Source: JABWBR01 sp036741235 (GTDB lineage Bacteria > Bacteroidota > Bacteroidia > Chitinophagales > Saprospiraceae). From it: DNA of 64,000 nt. The translations under genes were made by a program, and so were the position numbers. This document shows, piece after piece, positions 1-7,286 of the stretch; the first letter of the stretch is position 1; every line of letters begins with the position of its first letter. The notes under the pieces were generated by a model. The model was not told the origin of the DNA and ran no database searches. It saw only the letters and a program-made list of their open reading frames with translations. The stretch lies in NCBI GenBank assembly GCA_036741235.1, contig DAINSQ010000001.1, positions 1 through 64,000 on the forward strand, in the 5' to 3' direction.

Positions 1-56
1 AACCCCTCATAACCCCTCATAACCCTTCATAACCCCTCATAACCCCTCATAACCCT
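1..56. repeat. 10-bp tandem repeat after the hydrogenase large-subunit gene
   Basis: Five consecutive copies of AACCCCTCAT (the third has one change) fill positions 1-50, and a sixth partial copy runs up to the stop codon of the large-subunit gene. In the sense of that gene the unit reads ATGAGGGGTT. The array may continue beyond the left edge. There are no spacers, so it is not a CRISPR. It resembles the other low-complexity phrase repeats found at gene ends in this window. Confidence 0.9.
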
Positions 57-1778
57 TTACAACACCTTCACCCTGCTCAGGTGCTTGCCATCTTCGTCAT
101 AAAGGTGTACGGAGCATGCGAGGCAGGGGTCAAACGAGTGAATAGTACGAAGAATCTCCACTGGCTGATCGGGATCGGCAATCGGCGTATTATCCATCAA
201 AGAAGACTCATAAGCCGAAGTTTTACCCTCAAAGTCGCGTGGAGAAGCGTTCCAGGTAGTGGGGACCACCAGTTGATAATTTTTGATTTTTTTATCTTCA
301 ATTACTATCCAATGTGCAAGGGCGCCGCGCGGGGCTTCGGTATGGCCAACCCCCTGCGCTTGTTTTTCCCAGCGATCCGGGTTAAATTTCTCGGTATTGG
401 CCATACGCGTATCTCCGTTGCGGATATTGGCGATAAGTTGGTCGTAGAATTCGAGCGCCCATTGGGCCACTAATACGCTTTCGAGGCCGCGGGCGGCAGT
501 TCTGCCTAAAGTAGAGAAAAGAGCTGTAACGGGAGCTCCAAGCTTGGCCAATGTTTTGTCTACGATGTCTTTGTATTCGGGAATACCTTTAGCATAACCT
601 ACAAGCATTCTCGACAGCGGGCCGACTTCCATGGCGTTGCCCTTCCAGCGCGGCGTTTTGAGGTAGCTGTACTTCTGCTCTACATCGAGGTATTCGTAAG
701 GCGGCTTGGGCCCGGTATAGTTTATTTTGGATTCGCCCTTCCAGGGATGCAGTCCTTTATCATTGCCTTCTTCGTAATCATACCAAGAGTGAGTCACGAA
801 CTCTTGTACCTCGGCGTCGTTGCGCAAGTCCACATCATAAACTTTGCTGATGTCTTTGTTAAGGATAGCGCCTGCGGGGAACTTGTAGCTCAACGGATCA
901 TTGTAACCGTTGGTGGGCAGGTCGCCGTAAGCCAGGTAATTGCCCAGGCCGCCGCCAATACTGGCCCAATCCAGATAATAGGGCGCAATAGCCAACAAAT
1001 CCGGAATGTATACTTGCTCAATAAAAGCTTTTGCCTGGTGAAGCAAATCGCTTACATAGGCCAATCGTTCAGCATTGATCGCACTAGCCTCATCCAGCCC
1101 GATGGAGCATGCCATACCGCCCACCAGGAAGTTGGGGTGCGGGTTTTTTCCGCCGAAGATAGTATGGATTTTGACTACCTCTTTCTGCCATTCGAGGGCC
1201 TCGAGGTAGTGTGCCACTCCGATCAGGTTGATTTCAGGCGGCAGTTTGTAAGCGGGGTGCCCCCAATAGCCGTTGGCAAAAATGCCCAACTGACCGCTCT
1301 CCACAAACTTTTTAAGCCTGTTGATCAAGTCGCTGAAATAACCCGGCGAACTCTTTGGATAATTAGAGATGCTTTGTGCAATTTCCGACGTTTTTTTCGG
1401 ATCTGCGCTCAGGGCGCTTACAATGTCAACCCAGTCAAGCGCATGCAAATGGTAAAAATGCACTACGTGGTCGTGCATATACTGGGTACAGAACATAATA
1501 TTGCGCACCAATTCAGCATTGGGGGGCACAACAATACCCAGGGCGTCCTCAACAGAGCGCACCGATGCCAGCGAGTGCACGGAAGTGCATACGCCGCAAA
1601 CGCGACCTACGAAAGCCCATGCATCGCGCGGATCGCGGCCTTTAAGGATTTCTTCCAGCAGGCGTACCATGGTGCCGGAACTATAGGCCTGCGCCACCTT
1701 GCCATCCTTGATTTCCGCTTCAACGCGAAGGTGACCCTCAATTCGTGTGATCGGGTCTATTACTATTCTCTGACTCAT
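57..1778 (-). CDS. hyaB: [NiFe] hydrogenase large subunit, group 1 uptake type
   Basis: This 573-residue protein is the catalytic subunit of a membrane-bound H2-oxidising hydrogenase. It carries the N-terminal nickel motif RVCGVC (C61 and C64, followed by TSVH) and the C-terminal motif DPCLACSVH (C552 and C555). These four cysteines bind Ni and Fe(CN)2CO. A 15-residue extension follows H558, the usual cleavage site, so a HyaD/HupD-type endopeptidase should be needed for maturation; none is in the window. The gene follows the small-subunit gene by 90 bp on the same strand, which is the usual order. Genes for the cytochrome b and the protease are probably beyond the left edge. Length and motifs are normal for group 1 enzymes. 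It is an uptake hydrogenase by family; the symbol follows the E. coli Hyd-1 homologue. Confidence 0.95.
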   Translation of the reverse strand: MSQRIVIDPITRIEGHLRVEAEIKDGKVAQAYSSGTMVRLLEEILKGRDPRDAWAFVGRVCGVCTSVHSLASVRSVEDALGIVVPPNAELVRNIMFCTQYMHDHVVHFYHLHALDWVDIVSALSADPKKTSEIAQSISNYPKSSPGYFSDLINRLKKFVESGQLGIFANGYWGHPAYKLPPEINLIGVAHYLEALEWQKEVVKIHTIFGGKNPHPNFLVGGMACSIGLDEASAINAERLAYVSDLLHQAKAFIEQVYIPDLLAIAPYYLDWASIGGGLGNYLAYGDLPTNGYNDPLSYKFPAGAILNKDISKVYDVDLRNDAEVQEFVTHSWYDYEEGNDKGLHPWKGESKINYTGPKPPYEYLDVEQKYSYLKTPRWKGNAMEVGPLSRMLVGYAKGIPEYKDIVDKTLAKLGAPVTALFSTLGRTAARGLESVLVAQWALEFYDQLIANIRNGDTRMANTEKFNPDRWEKQAQGVGHTEAPRGALAHWIVIEDKKIKNYQLVVPTTWNASPRDFEGKTSAYESSLMDNTPIADPDQPVEILRTIHSFDPCLACSVHLYDEDGKHLSRVKVL

Positions 1779-1833
1779 TGTTCTTTGTTTTGTTGGTCTG
1801 ACTTTGTGGTTTATGGGTTAATAAGTTAATTCG

Positions 1834-1862
1834 TTTATAAACCTATAAACCCTATAAACCCT
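1834..1862. repeat. TATAAACCC tandem phrase between hydrogenase subunit genes
   Basis: About three copies of a TATAAACCC-like unit lie in the 90-bp gap between the small-subunit stop codon and the large-subunit start. In gene sense the unit is GGGTTTATA. Similar ATAAACCC phrases follow hypF near 6970 and the aminotransferase gene near 15422. Confidence 0.75.
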
Positions 1863-1868
1863 CTCCCA

Positions 1869-2993
1869 TTAAGATTTCAACTCCTTCTCGGAATCTTTGC
1901 CTTCGGCTACCAGGTCGTCAACCAGTTTTTTCTTTCTGACATTGGTGGCTATGGCGTGAGCGGCGATGCCTGCGGCCGTTACGCCGGCAGCCACCATGCC
2001 AACCTCGTCGGCGCTGCTTTCAATGCCAAAGCCGGGGAAAGAGGCCATCTGGCGGTAAAGCGGGCCGTTGTCCCAGAAATTGGCTTCACTACAACCGATA
2101 CAACCGTGACCGGATTGGATGGGGTAGCTAACGCCGTCATTCCATTTGATGATCCCGCAAGAATTGTAAGTCATCGGGCCCTTGCAGCCTACTTTGTAGA
2201 GGCAATAGCCTTTTTTGGCGTTTTCGTCGTCGAAACTTTCAACAAACAAACCTGCATCGTAATAAGGCCGACGGTAGCAGCTGTCGTGTACGCGCTTGGA
2301 ATAAAAAGCTTTGGGCCGGCCCACTTTGTCGAGTTCGGGCAAGCGTCCAAATGTAATTATGTGTACCAATACGCCGGCCATCACTTCGCCAATGGGCGGG
2401 CAGCCCGGTACTTTCACTATAGGTTTGCCTTTTACTAATTTATGAATAGGCGTAGCGCCTGTAGGATTGGGATAAGCAGCCTGTACACAGCCGTTGCAGG
2501 CGCAACTGCCCCAGGCGATGATTGCCTTGGCGCCGGCTGCAGCTTCTTCCAGCACCTGAATGGCTGACTTGCCTCCGATACAGCAATAAACGCCGTCGTT
2601 GTCAACAGGAACAGAACCCTCTACGCAAAGTACATATTCGCCAAAGTAGTCTTTCATTGTTTTTTCTTTGGCTGCTTCAGCGGCGTGGCCCGAGGCTGCC
2701 ATCAATGTCTCAGTATAGTCAAGCGACAATTTGTCGAGCAGGATGTCGGCTACAATCGGGTGCGAGGAGCGAATGAAAGATTCGCTACAGCAAGTGCACT
2801 CCTGGAAGTGTAGCCAAATGACGGGTACGCGAGGCGTCTTTAATAGGGTGTTGGCGATTTGGGCCGTGCCCGTGGCTTCCAAGCCCAGGTATGCGGCCAT
2901 CATCGTACAGAACTTCATGAAGTCCCGGCGGGAGTAACCTCGTTGCCGCAATTCCTCGTAATAGGTAGGGCGTTTTTGTTCCGGAGCAGCCAT
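1869..2993 (-). CDS. hyaA: [NiFe] hydrogenase small subunit, oxygen-tolerant type, Tat-exported
   Basis: The 374-residue electron-transfer subunit carries the Fe-S clusters of the hydrogenase. Residues 21-27 (SRRDFMK) form a twin-arginine signal, so the folded heterodimer should be exported by Tat. The proximal-cluster region reads ECTCC (C66, C68, C69) and later WGSCACNGC (C164, C166, C169), with a further ligand at C198. C68 and C169 match the two supernumerary cysteines of E. coli Hyd-1 that build the [4Fe-3S] cluster of oxygen-tolerant enzymes; C166 is an additional cysteine. A hydrophobic helix near residues 330-350 should anchor the protein in the membrane. I chose the start at 2993 because it places the Tat motif normally; the frame is open 51 codons further upstream. 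Compared with E. coli HyaA the match is close throughout. Confidence 0.95.
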   Translation of the reverse strand: MAAPEQKRPTYYEELRQRGYSRRDFMKFCTMMAAYLGLEATGTAQIANTLLKTPRVPVIWLHFQECTCCSESFIRSSHPIVADILLDKLSLDYTETLMAASGHAAEAAKEKTMKDYFGEYVLCVEGSVPVDNDGVYCCIGGKSAIQVLEEAAAGAKAIIAWGSCACNGCVQAAYPNPTGATPIHKLVKGKPIVKVPGCPPIGEVMAGVLVHIITFGRLPELDKVGRPKAFYSKRVHDSCYRRPYYDAGLFVESFDDENAKKGYCLYKVGCKGPMTYNSCGIIKWNDGVSYPIQSGHGCIGCSEANFWDNGPLYRQMASFPGFGIESSADEVGMVAAGVTAAGIAAHAIATNVRKKKLVDDLVAEGKDSEKELKS

Positions 2994-3189
2994 GTGTTGG
3001 TGTTTTGATCGAAATTGTGAAAATAATTTGTCCAAATTCTTCACAAGAAAAATATAAATCAACTCAAGTCCCAAGACAATTGTCATTTGTACTAAGTGAT
3101 TTTTATCATGCATCGCCGCATTCAGTCGTTTTATCTTTACCTTCAATCATTTTAATATCACGATCTTTCAACACAATAAAAAAATCGAT

Positions 3190-3417
3190 ATGATCCGCAT
3201 TACCAAGGGCATGCTGATTGGCTTATTGCTCGTAGCGCCTGTGCTTGCATTCGCTCACGCCGGCCACGGTCAATTCTCATGGAACGACATCCGCCACTAT
3301 GTGTTCTCGCCCGAACACGCTGTGCCTGTAGTCGCTATCGTTTTGCTGGGCATTACGCTGATCAAGGCTACGTTGTACGCCAAGCGCGCGAACAAGAAAG
3401 CTGATCACAATAATTGA
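3190..3417 (+). CDS. Very small HupE/UreJ-like membrane protein
   Basis: The 75-residue product has a signal peptide ending around AFA, a mature N-terminus HAGHGQF, then a SPEHAVPVVA stretch leading into one hydrophobic helix (about residues 46-62) and a basic tail. The His-Ala-Gly-His start and the following P-x-H segment resemble the beginning of HupE/UreJ nickel or hydrogenase accessory proteins, but HupE normally has six to seven helices, so this looks like a miniature version or only the first module. It is divergent from the hydrogenase genes and its stop codon lies 17 bp before the hypA start, so it probably leads the hyp operon. A role in nickel handling or hydrogenase assembly is inferred from sequence resemblance and position only. 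Confidence 0.65.
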   Translation: MIRITKGMLIGLLLVAPVLAFAHAGHGQFSWNDIRHYVFSPEHAVPVVAIVLLGITLIKATLYAKRANKKADHNN

Positions 3418-3434
3418 AGTACTGCGGCGGAATT

Positions 3435-3776
3435 ATGCATGAGTTATCTATCGTAATGGGCATTGTGGATATCGCCGCTACCGCAGTGAAGAAGGCCAAT
3501 GCCAGTACGGTGGAGGTCATCGAACTGGAAATAGGCGAATTATCAGGCATAGAAACAGATGCGCTGCTTTTCGCTTGGGATGCCGCCGTTAAAAATACCG
3601 TGCTGGCTCAAGCTCAAAGGGATATCCGATTCATACCGGGCAGAGCCCGCTGCTCAGATTGCGGCGAGGTTTTTGACATGCGACAGTTGTACGATCCTTG
3701 TCCCCAATGCGGTAATTTTTTGAATGAGATTATACAAGGGCGCGAGTTGAAAGTGAAGGCGCTCACTGTTTCCTAA
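3435..3776 (+). CDS. hypA: Hydrogenase nickel incorporation protein HypA
   Basis: HypA delivers nickel to the hydrogenase large subunit together with HypB. The 113-residue protein begins with the invariant MHE nickel-binding N-terminus (H2, E3) and has the zinc-binding pairs CSDC (C73, C76) and CPQC (C89, C92). The start at 3435 was chosen because nickel binding needs MHE at the very N-terminus; an upstream ATG at 3414 in the same frame would add seven residues and bury it. The gene follows the small HupE-like gene closely and precedes hypB by 17 bp. Confidence 0.95.
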   Translation: MHELSIVMGIVDIAATAVKKANASTVEVIELEIGELSGIETDALLFAWDAAVKNTVLAQAQRDIRFIPGRARCSDCGEVFDMRQLYDPCPQCGNFLNEIIQGRELKVKALTVS

Positions 3777-3793
3777 ACAAAAGCCATTATATC

Positions 3794-4651
3794 ATGTGCA
3801 GCACCTGCGGATGTAACCAACCCGCCGACGCGGTGACCATTACCCGCGTAGGCGAGGGGCTCCGCCTCGATCTGGGCCCCAACCACGCGCATCAACATGC
3901 GCCGTTTAATGCGCATCATCACCACCATCATCACGGTGACGGTCATCACCATCATCACAACGGGCATCATCACCAGCCGGTGACCATTGAACTGGAGCAG
4001 GATATTTTGCAAAAAAATAATCTGCTGGCTCAGCGCAACAGAGGTTATTTCGAAGCCAAGCGCATCCTGGCGCTCAACCTGGTGAGCTCCCCCGGATCAG
4101 GCAAAACGGCGCTGCTTGAACGCACCATAAGCGATCTGAAAAACGACCTGCCGATCGCCGTTATCGAAGGCGATCAGCAAACTACCAACGACGCCGACCG
4201 CATTGCCAAAACAGGGGCGCCCGTTGTACAGATCAATACCGGCAAGGGCTGCCACCTCGACTCTGACATGGTGCGCAAGGCCGTCCGCCAACTCGATCCG
4301 CCCAACGATTCGCTGTTGATGATCGAAAATGTGGGCAACCTGGTTTGCCCCGCTCTGTTTGACCTCGGTGAAGGCGGTCGCGTGGTGATTATCAGCGTTA
4401 CCGAAGGAGACGATAAGCCGATCAAATATCCCGATATGTTTTTTTCGGCTAATGTGTGCGTTATCAATAAAATTGACCTGCTGCCTTATGTGCCTTTCGA
4501 TGTGGAAAAGGCAAAAGCTTATGCCCTCCAGGTAAATCCGCGCCTCCGGTTTTTTGAATTGTCGGCGCTTACAGGACAAGGCATGGACGAATGGTATGGT
4601 TGGCTCAAAGCTCAATTTGCCCACTTCCGCGATTACCAGCATATTCACTGA
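3794..4651 (+). CDS. hypB: Hydrogenase nickel incorporation GTPase HypB with His-rich nickel store
   Basis: HypB is the GTPase that drives nickel insertion into the large subunit. The 285-residue protein starts with MCSTCGC, the high-affinity nickel site (C2, C5, C7). Residues 31-60 contain 18 histidines, a nickel-storage segment of the kind found in HypB of several bacteria. The GTPase domain follows, with the P-loop SSPGSGKT at 98-105 and NKID for guanine recognition. Having both nickel sites suggests this protein both stores and transfers nickel. The stop codon at 4649-4651 lies one base before the hypF start. Confidence 0.97.
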   Translation: MCSTCGCNQPADAVTITRVGEGLRLDLGPNHAHQHAPFNAHHHHHHHGDGHHHHHNGHHHQPVTIELEQDILQKNNLLAQRNRGYFEAKRILALNLVSSPGSGKTALLERTISDLKNDLPIAVIEGDQQTTNDADRIAKTGAPVVQINTGKGCHLDSDMVRKAVRQLDPPNDSLLMIENVGNLVCPALFDLGEGGRVVIISVTEGDDKPIKYPDMFFSANVCVINKIDLLPYVPFDVEKAKAYALQVNPRLRFFELSALTGQGMDEWYGWLKAQFAHFRDYQHIH

Positions 4652-4652
4652 C

Positions 4653-7040
4653 ATGCTTGCGCGCCATATCCATATCGAAGGTCAGGTGCAGGGCGTAGGC
4701 TTCAGGCCTTTCGTTTACAGGCTGGCGATGGCGATGGGCATTCAAGGTTGGGTGAACAATGGGGTAGACGGCGTTCATGTTGAAGCATGCGGCCGGGCAG
4801 CCCAGCTCGATGATTTTTGCCGCAGATTGGCTGACGAAGCGCCCTCTTGCGCCGTCATTACACATTTTACCATTACCGACATCCCACTGCAGCAATATCC
4901 CGATTTTTCTATCAAGACCAGTCTGCCCGCAGGTCGCCCCAGCTTGTTGCTCACGCCCGATATGGGGCTATGCGACAATTGCCGGCACGAATTAAGCGAC
5001 GCCGGCAACCGCCGGTTTCACTACGCCTTTACGACCTGCACCTATTGCGGGCCGCGTTATTCTATCATACGCCGTTTGCCTTACGACCGCGAGCTGACGA
5101 GTATGGCAACTTTTGAAATGTGCCCCGATTGCCTGAAAGAATACAATAATCCCCTCGACAGGCGCTATTATTCGCAAACCAATAGCTGCCCCGCTTGTCC
5201 GGTAAGCCTTCAACTATTGGACAAGCAGGGCAATATACTCAGTGATCATCCCGAAGATATTATCAGTAGATCGGCAGCGTTGCTGCTCGAAGGCCGCATA
5301 CTGGCGGTCAAGGGCATCGGCGGTTATCTGCTGATGGCCGACGCCGCCAACCGCGAGGCCATGCAAACGCTGCGCGAACGCAAAAACCGGCCAAGCAAAC
5401 CTTTTGCATTGCTTTACCCCAATGCGGATATGCTGGCCGGCGACGTATTCCTCAGTCCCCTTGAAAAAGGGGCTTTCTCAAGCGTAGAAAGCCCCATCCT
5501 TTTGCTCACATTAAGGCAAGAACCTGCCGGCGACATACAGGCCGACTTAATAGCGCCGCACCTCAATCAAATAGGCGCCATGCAACCTTATACGCCGCTG
5601 CTGGAGTGGCTGTCCAATGAGGTTAACCGACCGCTTGTTGCCACCAGCGGCAATATCAGCGGATCGCCAATATACTACGACGACGAGGAGGCACTGGCAT
5701 GCCTGGCGCCGCTGGCCGATTTTTTTGTCGTCAACGACAGAGTTATTACTACGCCGCAAGACGACAGCGTAGTGCGCTACGCACCGGAATCGGGCAGGCG
5801 CATCGTGGTAAGGCGATCGCGGGGTTATGCGCCTACCCTCATCGGTTCGCCACTCGATGGTCGCTCCGATTCCTTGCTGGCCATGGGCGCCGATATGAAA
5901 AGCGCCTTTTCGCTGTTGCATCAGGGCAATGTTTATGTGAGTCAATACCTGGGCGATCTCGATAATTTCGATACCCAACGCCAATTCCGGCATACGATGC
6001 ATCACCTCATCGATTTACTGCAGGCTCAGCCCCGGGAGGTTTTGACCGATTTGCACCCCCGTTATTATTCAACTGAGCTGGGCGAAACCACCGCAGGGGA
6101 ACTCTCAATACCGACAAGGGGTATTCAGCATCACCAGGCTCACTTTGCAGCGGTGTTGGCTGAAAACGACCTGATCAATACCACCGAGCCGGTACTGGGA
6201 GTTATTTGGGACGGTACAGGATGGGGCAGCGATAACCAGATTTGGGGCGGTGAATTTTTCCTGTATAGCCGCCACACTATGAAAAGAGTGGCTCACCTAA
6301 GCTATTTTCCACATTTTTTGGGCGATAAAATGGCGAAAGAACCCCGCTTGTCGGCACTCGCTTTGGCATCGCATCATCCGGAAGCGCTCAAACGCCTGCG
6401 GCCCGTCTTTGACGAACAGGAATGGAATGTTTATTTGAAAATGCTGGCGCGCGAACCGGCCTTGTTAACTTCCAGTGCAGGCAGGTTGTTCGACGCAGTG
6501 GCCGCCTTGATCGGGGTGCAATTTGTTTCGTCTTTTGAAGGCGAAGCCGCTATGCGCCTCGAAGCAATGGCGGGCAATTATTATCGCCAAAAAGGACTGA
6601 TGAAAACGCCCTATCGCTTCAACAAGGGCCACGAATTTGACCTGCAAATCCTGGTAGATGATATTCTTGAAGATTTGCGCCGGGGCCGACCGGCAGATTT
6701 TATTGCTGCCCGCTTCCACTGGAGCCTGGCAATAAGCCTGCTGGATTTAGCCGAACATCTCGGCGTGCAACGCCTGGCGTTTAGTGGCGGCGTTTTTCAG
6801 AACGCATTATTGATTGATTTGATTACTAAAGAATTAAGTAAAAAATATCAACTTTTTTTCCACAAGCAACTTTCTCCCAACGACGAATGCGTATCTTTCG
6901 GTCAGCTGGCCTATGCCTGCATTCAGGACGATCGGACTATTGGACGATCGGACTATTGGACTTTCAGTCATAAACCCATAAACATCAAAAATCAAACATC
7001 AATAACCAAACATCATAATGTGCCTGGCTATACCCGGTAA
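4653..7040 (+). CDS. hypF: Carbamoyltransferase HypF
   Basis: HypF makes the thiocarboxamide that becomes the cyanide ligands of the NiFe centre, using carbamoyl phosphate and ATP. The 795-residue protein has an acylphosphatase domain at the N-terminus (GQVQGVGFR, residues 10-18), four zinc-finger cysteine pairs (C107/C110, C129/C132, C157/C160, C179/C182), a YrdC-like domain (KNRPSKPFAL) and a Kae1-like C-terminal domain with HHQAHFAA. The start was placed at 4653 so that the acylphosphatase domain begins normally. The family usually ends near the FGQLAYA motif; here about 40 extra residues follow. They are encoded by the GGACTATTGGAC phrase repeat and by the region overlapping the hypC start, so they are probably not functional sequence. 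The last 23 bases overlap hypC. Confidence 0.96.
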   Translation: MLARHIHIEGQVQGVGFRPFVYRLAMAMGIQGWVNNGVDGVHVEACGRAAQLDDFCRRLADEAPSCAVITHFTITDIPLQQYPDFSIKTSLPAGRPSLLLTPDMGLCDNCRHELSDAGNRRFHYAFTTCTYCGPRYSIIRRLPYDRELTSMATFEMCPDCLKEYNNPLDRRYYSQTNSCPACPVSLQLLDKQGNILSDHPEDIISRSAALLLEGRILAVKGIGGYLLMADAANREAMQTLRERKNRPSKPFALLYPNADMLAGDVFLSPLEKGAFSSVESPILLLTLRQEPAGDIQADLIAPHLNQIGAMQPYTPLLEWLSNEVNRPLVATSGNISGSPIYYDDEEALACLAPLADFFVVNDRVITTPQDDSVVRYAPESGRRIVVRRSRGYAPTLIGSPLDGRSDSLLAMGADMKSAFSLLHQGNVYVSQYLGDLDNFDTQRQFRHTMHHLIDLLQAQPREVLTDLHPRYYSTELGETTAGELSIPTRGIQHHQAHFAAVLAENDLINTTEPVLGVIWDGTGWGSDNQIWGGEFFLYSRHTMKRVAHLSYFPHFLGDKMAKEPRLSALALASHHPEALKRLRPVFDEQEWNVYLKMLAREPALLTSSAGRLFDAVAALIGVQFVSSFEGEAAMRLEAMAGNYYRQKGLMKTPYRFNKGHEFDLQILVDDILEDLRRGRPADFIAARFHWSLAISLLDLAEHLGVQRLAFSGGVFQNALLIDLITKELSKKYQLFFHKQLSPNDECVSFGQLAYACIQDDRTIGRSDYWTFSHKPINIKNQTSITKHHNVPGYTR
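6930..7016 (+). repeat. GGACTATTGGAC / ATAAACCC / CATCAAAAATC phrase element
   Basis: Two perfect 16-bp copies of GATCGGACTATTGGAC occupy 6930-6961 and are followed by TTT, then by ATAAACCCATAAAC and by repeats of an AACATC-type phrase running up to the hypC ATG. The same succession of phrases is found after the aminotransferase gene at 15370. Here the element lies inside the 3' end of the hypF frame. Confidence 0.8.
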
Positions 7041-7278
7041 AATAGAGGCCATCACGGCCCAGCTCGACGAAACCTTCCGAGTTGCGAAAGTATCGTTCGG
7101 CGGTATTCACAAAGAAGTGAATCTGGCCATGCTGCCCGAAGCGCAAGTTGGCGATTACGTGCTGGTTCACGTAGGAGTTGCAATTAGTATAGTGGACGAA
7201 GAAGAGGCTCTCAAAACCTTCTCCTATCTCCAACAAATAGGGGAACTTGACGAGTTAGAACCGACAACTGACAACTGA
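7018..7278 (+). CDS. hypC: Hydrogenase maturation chaperone HypC
   Basis: HypC shuttles the Fe(CN)2CO unit, with HypD, to the large subunit. The 86-residue protein begins with the signature MCLAIPG, whose C2 binds iron and the HypD partner, and has the small beta-barrel sequence with GDYVLVHVG. The start at 7018 is fixed by this N-terminus. The C-terminal residues EPTTDN are encoded by a GACAACT repeat. The gene overlaps the hypF end and is eight bases from hypE. HypD, its obligate partner, is not encoded next to it. Confidence 0.96.
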   Translation: MCLAIPGKIEAITAQLDETFRVAKVSFGGIHKEVNLAMLPEAQVGDYVLVHVGVAISIVDEEEALKTFSYLQQIGELDELEPTTDN

Positions 7279-7279
7279 C
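7263..7279 (+). repeat. GACAACT tandem phrase at hypC 3' end
   Basis: Two copies of GACAACT and a third partial one span the last codons of hypC and its stop. Related GACAACAGACAAC text occurs after the aminotransferase gene near 15438. Confidence 0.7.
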
Positions 7280-7286
7280 CAGCCCC

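Noticed and set aside
1..56. Possible CRISPR array
   Set aside because: The unit is only 10 bp and the copies are contiguous without spacers; no cas gene is present.
747..1829. A long open frame on the plus strand opposite the hydrogenase large-subunit gene
   Set aside because: It is the antisense shadow of a gene with complete family motifs, and its translation has no recognisable pattern.
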